From: a virus
Virus record (IMG/VR): IMGVR_UViG_3300021368_001403
Span: 1 to 54,087 of that record
Direction: 5' to 3' (one strand)
Length of the DNA stretch: 54,087 nucleotides
The notes below the pieces were generated by a model. The model had not been told where the DNA came from and made no database searches. It worked only from the letters and a program-made list of their open reading frames with translations. A program made the translations under genes and the position numbers. This document shows, piece after piece, positions 50,167 to 54,087 of this stretch (its first letter is position 1; each line of letters begins with the position of its first letter).

Positions 50167-51524
50167 CAGAACTTAATTAGGTATTCCGTTACAATGTAAG
50201 GCTGTATGTATTTATCTGCCTTTTTATCACTATTAATATCAATCACAATCTGAGAATCTAGTCCAGTATCAGCTCTTGCCGATGCTGCTCTAGTTACCAT
50301 TTTATAAGTATGTGGATCATCAGCTTCAACTGGTATTCTGTGTCTATGAATTCCTTCATCTCCAAACTCACCAGATAAAGTTGATACGTTAGCTACTGAT
50401 CCATATCCTGTAGGATAATATTCTTCATCTAGCATTGTGAATGGTAAATTTGATCCCAGTCCAGCAAAGTTGATTAATGTATCAGAATTTACGAAATCAG
50501 TATCAATACCATTTGGACAACCTATACCCAATGGACATACACAATCAACTGTCCAAGTTGGATCATAAGTTATATTACCAAATGTGGTAGTATCTCCTTC
50601 TCTGCCATTACCCACGCCACATTCAGAATTTAATCTGATATTCCATTCTTGTTGACCTACAGTTCCGCCACCAGGACAATTAGAGGTTTCAGGCCACAGA
50701 CAATATCCTTGAGTGGTAAACTGTCCGCAAGCAAACCAACATGCACCATACTGGTTAATTTCATTGGATGGTCCAAGTAGTGTAGACACATCGTTTTGTC
50801 CTGGTCCAACTCCTTCTCTAGTTTTTGCTGACGCTGTTGTTATTTGCCAGTAGCAAAGTTCTTGTCTAGTATTTGCCCACCACTGACAAACATTAAGTGA
50901 AGACATAGATCTAATAGAATTATTCTGAATTGAACCAAAATGATTTCCAGCTCTATCATATTGTCTTGCGCGACTAGTTGTGGATCTATGTAAGTGTGGT
51001 TGGAACATATTGTTTTGCACACCCGTTTCAAACGTATATGCACCCGTTTCAAGTGAAAATGATGGTTCTCCTCTTAAATCTACAGTTTGTGGTGGAATAT
51101 AAAATTCACCATTATATGTTAATGTAAATGGACTATCAATATTTTGAATTACATCTAATCCAACACCAGCTTTTATAACTTGATTACCATTAACATCAGT
51201 TACATATAGATCGTTGTAAAGACCAATATTGGCAGATGTTGTTGCCCTAATATGTTTACTTCTTAGATCAGGTATCTGAAACTCATTTGCTGCTAATGCG
51301 GTATCTGGTTTCTTATAACGACATTCATCACCAACTCCTAGTACTGCTGCTAGTAATGGATACTCAGAAGCAAATAATACACTTCCATCACATCTTAGAT
51401 AACCTGCAGGTAATAAATCTACATTATCTTTAGGTTCATTAGTAGGAAGTTGCGTAGCAAATGATATAATAGTTCCAGTAAGTGACCCTAACTTACTTCT
51501 TTCTCTATTGTAGAATACTGCCAT
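50166..51524 (-). CDS. Tail-collar fibre protein, cysteine-rich
   Basis: 452 residues. Collar domain at about 16-65 (GTIISFATQL, then GYLRCDGSVLFASEYPLLAA). Thirteen Cys residues, most in the middle and later half (NVCQWW, ELCYWQ, GACWFACGQ, DCVCPLGIGCPNG), very unusual for a phage fibre. C-terminus YIVTEYLIKF, like the neighbours. Start two bases after the 462-residue gene. A fibre or short tail fibre role is likely; the Cys may form disulfides outside the cell or bind metal. Confidence 0.8.
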   Translation of the reverse strand: MAVFYNRERSKLGSLTGTIISFATQLPTNEPKDNVDLLPAGYLRCDGSVLFASEYPLLAAVLGVGDECRYKKPDTALAANEFQIPDLRSKHIRATTSANIGLYNDLYVTDVNGNQVIKAGVGLDVIQNIDSPFTLTYNGEFYIPPQTVDLRGEPSFSLETGAYTFETGVQNNMFQPHLHRSTTSRARQYDRAGNHFGSIQNNSIRSMSSLNVCQWWANTRQELCYWQITTASAKTREGVGPGQNDVSTLLGPSNEINQYGACWFACGQFTTQGYCLWPETSNCPGGGTVGQQEWNIRLNSECGVGNGREGDTTTFGNITYDPTWTVDCVCPLGIGCPNGIDTDFVNSDTLINFAGLGSNLPFTMLDEEYYPTGYGSVANVSTLSGEFGDEGIHRHRIPVEADDPHTYKMVTRAASARADTGLDSQIVIDINSDKKADKYIQPYIVTEYLIKF

Positions 51525-51526
51525 TT

Positions 51527-52915
51527 TTAAAACGCCCTAATAATATACATTATTGTTAGTGATGGTGTATTTGGATTAACTGCAATTGTCAACGCGGTAT
51601 CAACACTAACAGGAACTGTAGTACCAGTAGAAACGTTATTAACCAATACCGTTGTTGGTATAGCAAGACTTCCACGATTCATCGTCAACTCCATTGCATC
51701 GTGAGTATGCGACTTCAATGTACTATCTAGCCAACGATCAGACTCGTGATCTAGAGTTGATGCGAATGTATCTGTAACTCCTAAAGTAATTTGTTGTTGT
51801 TCTCCTAATACAAATGGAGGATCATTGATATATGCCTGTGGCATATCCACTCCTCTATGATAATCGGGAACATCTGGAGATGGATAATAGTTTCTTCTTC
51901 CTTGATATCTTCCAGCAGGAGGAAATGCTCCTGTATGTGCTTGCGTTTGCACAAATTCTATTGACAAACCATTATCTGTATATTCATTCTCAATTTTATT
52001 TACCTTTGGTATTGTCCTAGAAGTACCAACACTCTGAGGAACAAGTGCCATATTAAATGGAATATTAATCTTTTTGTCTAATATTGGGACAGTTAATCCA
52101 CCATCATTTTCATCAAACCATGTAACATCACGTTCTCCACGTAAAAATGTATGTGGGGGAGAATTAGTACCTCTGTTTCCAATTGCCGTGACACTTTCAA
52201 TCTTACCAGCATTATCAGGTAGTCCAGTTCCTGGTTGGAATTCCATCAATGGATTAGCAAGTGGTTGTACACCTGTAAATTTATCAAACTCACTATCACT
52301 AGCTGGTCTATGTGTATGCGCTGGAGTATGGTCATTACCAAGTTTTCTTGGTAAAACATACACTGTATCAGTATAAATTGGATCTGATAATGTAATTCCA
52401 GTAATTCTACCAGCCATATTATCTGATGGTTCTACTGTAAAAGTAATATCAACATCAACATCTGGTTCTGTATCTGGTAAATCACCTTCTGTTCCATTTT
52501 TACTAATATATGTTCCCAATTCTAATAGAGCATCAGTTGGTATTCTAGCTGCTTCAATATCAACTAATGCAAGTTGATTTAAATTAGGTAATCCAAACCG
52601 ATCTACATGTTTTGATGCATCATGACGATCACTATCGGAATCTGGATTATAAGGAAAATTATTTACGATGCCAAAATTAACTCCAATAACTGATGTAGTA
52701 TCAGTTGGTTCAGGAAATGGTCCATATGTATTTCCAAGTACTTTAGCGAGCAATGGATAATCTGCAGCATTTAGTATCTGAGTAGCAGGATTACATACAA
52801 TCCAACCTCTTGGTATATTATCCCCACTTTCCCCAATCGCTGAACCACCACCCCATGGCATAATTGTGCCAATTGGGGCGATTTTCGTTGATTTAATTCT
52901 ACCGTAATTTGCCAT
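51527..52915 (-). CDS. Tail-collar fibre protein
   Basis: 462 residues. Collar domain at about 14-70 (APIGTIMPWGGG, then GWIVCNPATQILNAADYPLL). Beta-rich middle with two HTH-type histidine patches (DHTPAHTHRP, KSHTHDAME), as in T4 gp12-type fibres where such His bind metal. The end TIMYIIRAF matches the ends of the two fibres that follow. Three bases after the upstream gene. Function as a short or accessory fibre inferred from the domain. Confidence 0.8.
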   Translation of the reverse strand: MANYGRIKSTKIAPIGTIMPWGGGSAIGESGDNIPRGWIVCNPATQILNAADYPLLAKVLGNTYGPFPEPTDTTSVIGVNFGIVNNFPYNPDSDSDRHDASKHVDRFGLPNLNQLALVDIEAARIPTDALLELGTYISKNGTEGDLPDTEPDVDVDITFTVEPSDNMAGRITGITLSDPIYTDTVYVLPRKLGNDHTPAHTHRPASDSEFDKFTGVQPLANPLMEFQPGTGLPDNAGKIESVTAIGNRGTNSPPHTFLRGERDVTWFDENDGGLTVPILDKKINIPFNMALVPQSVGTSRTIPKVNKIENEYTDNGLSIEFVQTQAHTGAFPPAGRYQGRRNYYPSPDVPDYHRGVDMPQAYINDPPFVLGEQQQITLGVTDTFASTLDHESDRWLDSTLKSHTHDAMELTMNRGSLAIPTTVLVNNVSTGTTVPVSVDTALTIAVNPNTPSLTIMYIIRAF

Positions 52916-52918
52916 TTA

Positions 52919-54087
52919 TCAGACCTCCTTGAGCCACCATCCAGTTACAGAGGAAGAAACAATTGTTCCTTGTGAGTCTGTAGATCCTAGGTAGATCAAG
53001 GTAAACGCAGCGTTTGGTGTTTGTACAACTAGTTCACCAGAATTATATGGAGTGGATCCACCTAATCCAATTGTAGTTCCTGAACTATCACCTTGGACTC
53101 TAACCTGTGATCCTAATGCTCTAATGACTAGAGATGTATCGTAAGTTAGATTTCCACCAACCTCAATGATTTCAATTCTATCTCCACTTTGAGCATTCTC
53201 TGGTAAGAATAGAATCATTTCATCTTGATTAGTTACATTAACAAAGTAAGTAACATTAGATTGTAGATTCTTATCATCTGCATCAGATCCAGTAGATACA
53301 TATCTGGCATGTCTACCGCCACTAGTGGTGTAGAAATTATTAATACCAAATGCATCAATAGAATTATCTTGATTGATTACGAACCTATCAGCACCGTTGA
53401 TACCAAGATTCTGGACAGATAGTTTTGGTGTTTTTGCTGGAGCCTCTGCTGGAGATCCAACAATTTCCCAACTTTGACCAACTAAACCATTACCAAATGT
53501 ATCAATCTTAAATGATGGGTTACATGACTGTGCATTTACAACAACGTTTTCTGGACAAGTTGCTGGATAGAGAGTAATATTACCTCTTCCAATAATACCA
53601 GCATCAAAGTAGATAGATCCAGAGTGATCTGCATGTCCATCATCATTAACAACTCTCAAGATATTTGTCTTACCAACAGAATCCTTCATGACGATGTTGC
53701 CACCATACATGGAGAAGTCTTTATTAAGAACTAAATCACCATTTCTATGAGTAACGTTACCATCTTGGAGTGTTTCATCCATGACTGGTGTATGATATTT
53801 TCCTAGTAAACCTCCGTTAACAAGGTAGAACTTACCATTTGCATCAGATGCATTGGTAATTCTTACAAAGTTTGTGTAATCAAGTTTTGTTTGGACAATT
53901 TGTCCTTTATCAATAATTACAGAAACGTAAGGAACATTAGTTCCATTAACATCACGAGTTCTTTCTTCAATGTCAAGCATTGAAGAAACCATAGGATGCT
54001 TCAGGATTCTAATAACACTAGTTGTAGTTGCTGGGTAGGTTGATAGTGCATTTGCAGTTGTTCCCTCTTGACCAGGAATACATCTCA
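52919..54087 (-). CDS. Large virion structural protein, N-terminus outside the window
   Basis: The frame stays open to the right edge: 389 codons are visible and the codons before the ATG at 53992 read RCIPGQEGTTANALSTYP and onward, so that ATG is internal and the real start lies outside. The visible part is beta-rich and low in charge, with fibre-like units (HRNGDLVLNKDFSMYGGNIV, SIYFDAGIIGRGNITL). Many cyanophage giant fibres have this SIYFDAG type of repeat. It ends four bases before the 462-residue fibre gene. Structural role inferred from composition and context. Confidence 0.8.
   Translation of the reverse strand, partial: RCIPGQEGTTANALSTYPATTTSVIRILKHPMVSSMLDIEERTRDVNGTNVPYVSVIIDKGQIVQTKLDYTNFVRITNASDANGKFYLVNGGLLGKYHTPVMDETLQDGNVTHRNGDLVLNKDFSMYGGNIVMKDSVGKTNILRVVNDDGHADHSGSIYFDAGIIGRGNITLYPATCPENVVVNAQSCNPSFKIDTFGNGLVGQSWEIVGSPAEAPAKTPKLSVQNLGINGADRFVINQDNSIDAFGINNFYTTSGGRHARYVSTGSDADDKNLQSNVTYFVNVTNQDEMILFLPENAQSGDRIEIIEVGGNLTYDTSLVIRALGSQVRVQGDSSGTTIGLGGSTPYNSGELVVQTPNAAFTLIYLGSTDSQGTIVSSSVTGWWLKEV

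Noticed and set aside
53990-53992. ATG at 53992 as the start of the right-edge structural gene
   Set aside because: The frame continues upstream without a stop to the window edge and reads as fibre-like protein, so the ATG is internal.

Overview
The window looks like about 54 kb of a T4-like cyanophage genome (a marine cyanomyovirus infecting Synechococcus or Prochlorococcus). The evidence is a baseplate series homologous to T4 gp25, gp6, gp7 and gp8, in that order, with the very long fibre-like structural proteins typical of cyanomyoviruses. There are also T4-type late promoters (TATAAATA or GATAAATA), AT-rich third codon positions, and a dense block of tiny phage-specific genes. Every convincing gene is on the minus strand, so transcription runs from high to low coordinates. 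No integrase, tRNA, CRISPR array or transposon was seen.

Layout in the direction of transcription. (1) About 54.1-43.3 kb is the distal tail fibre block: one structural gene cut by the right edge, three consecutive genes with tail-collar domains (462, 452 and 1847 aa, the last with a huge glycine-rich adhesin-like centre), a 313-aa fibre-assembly chaperone candidate and a 118-aa partner. (2) About 43.3-30.1 kb is an accessory belt of roughly 43 small genes, often overlapping by ATGA or TAATG. It holds a PKHD-type 2OG-Fe(II) oxygenase, a PD-(D/E)xK-like nuclease, a secreted HExxH metallopeptidase candidate, a SpoVT/AbrB-like protein that shares DNA with another reading frame, a cluster of four Fe/2OG-oxygenase-like proteins, and one 306-bp gene-free segment with two DnaA-box-like sequences and several hairpins. 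Many belt genes or short operons have their own TATAAT-like -10 element; four have recognisable factor-independent terminators. (3) About 30.0-15.9 kb starts with a late promoter. It carries three small genes, a PAAR-like spike-tip protein, three more small genes, a 2OG-Fe(II) oxygenase, then gp25, gp6 and a 3117-aa gp7-like protein. (4) About 15.9-0 kb starts with a double late promoter before gp8. It continues with a 2705-aa structural protein, a small coiled-coil protein, and fibre-like proteins of 711, 783 and 220 aa. A further fibre gene runs off the left edge.

Together the two flanks build the baseplate and the fibres that recognise the host. The belt between them probably holds early and middle genes for taking over the host, protein or nucleic-acid modification and regulation. 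Most belt proteins have no function I can assign. Besides the genes of at least 60 codons, I found eleven complete small genes of 44-53 aa by reading the minus strand, and two genes cut by the window edges. The most notable features are the long dual-frame overlap at 36.9-37.2 kb, the oxygenase cluster with a paralogous pair at 34-36.7 kb, the DnaA-box and hairpin intergenic segment at 33.2-33.5 kb, and apparently leaderless or Shine-Dalgarno-free small genes.
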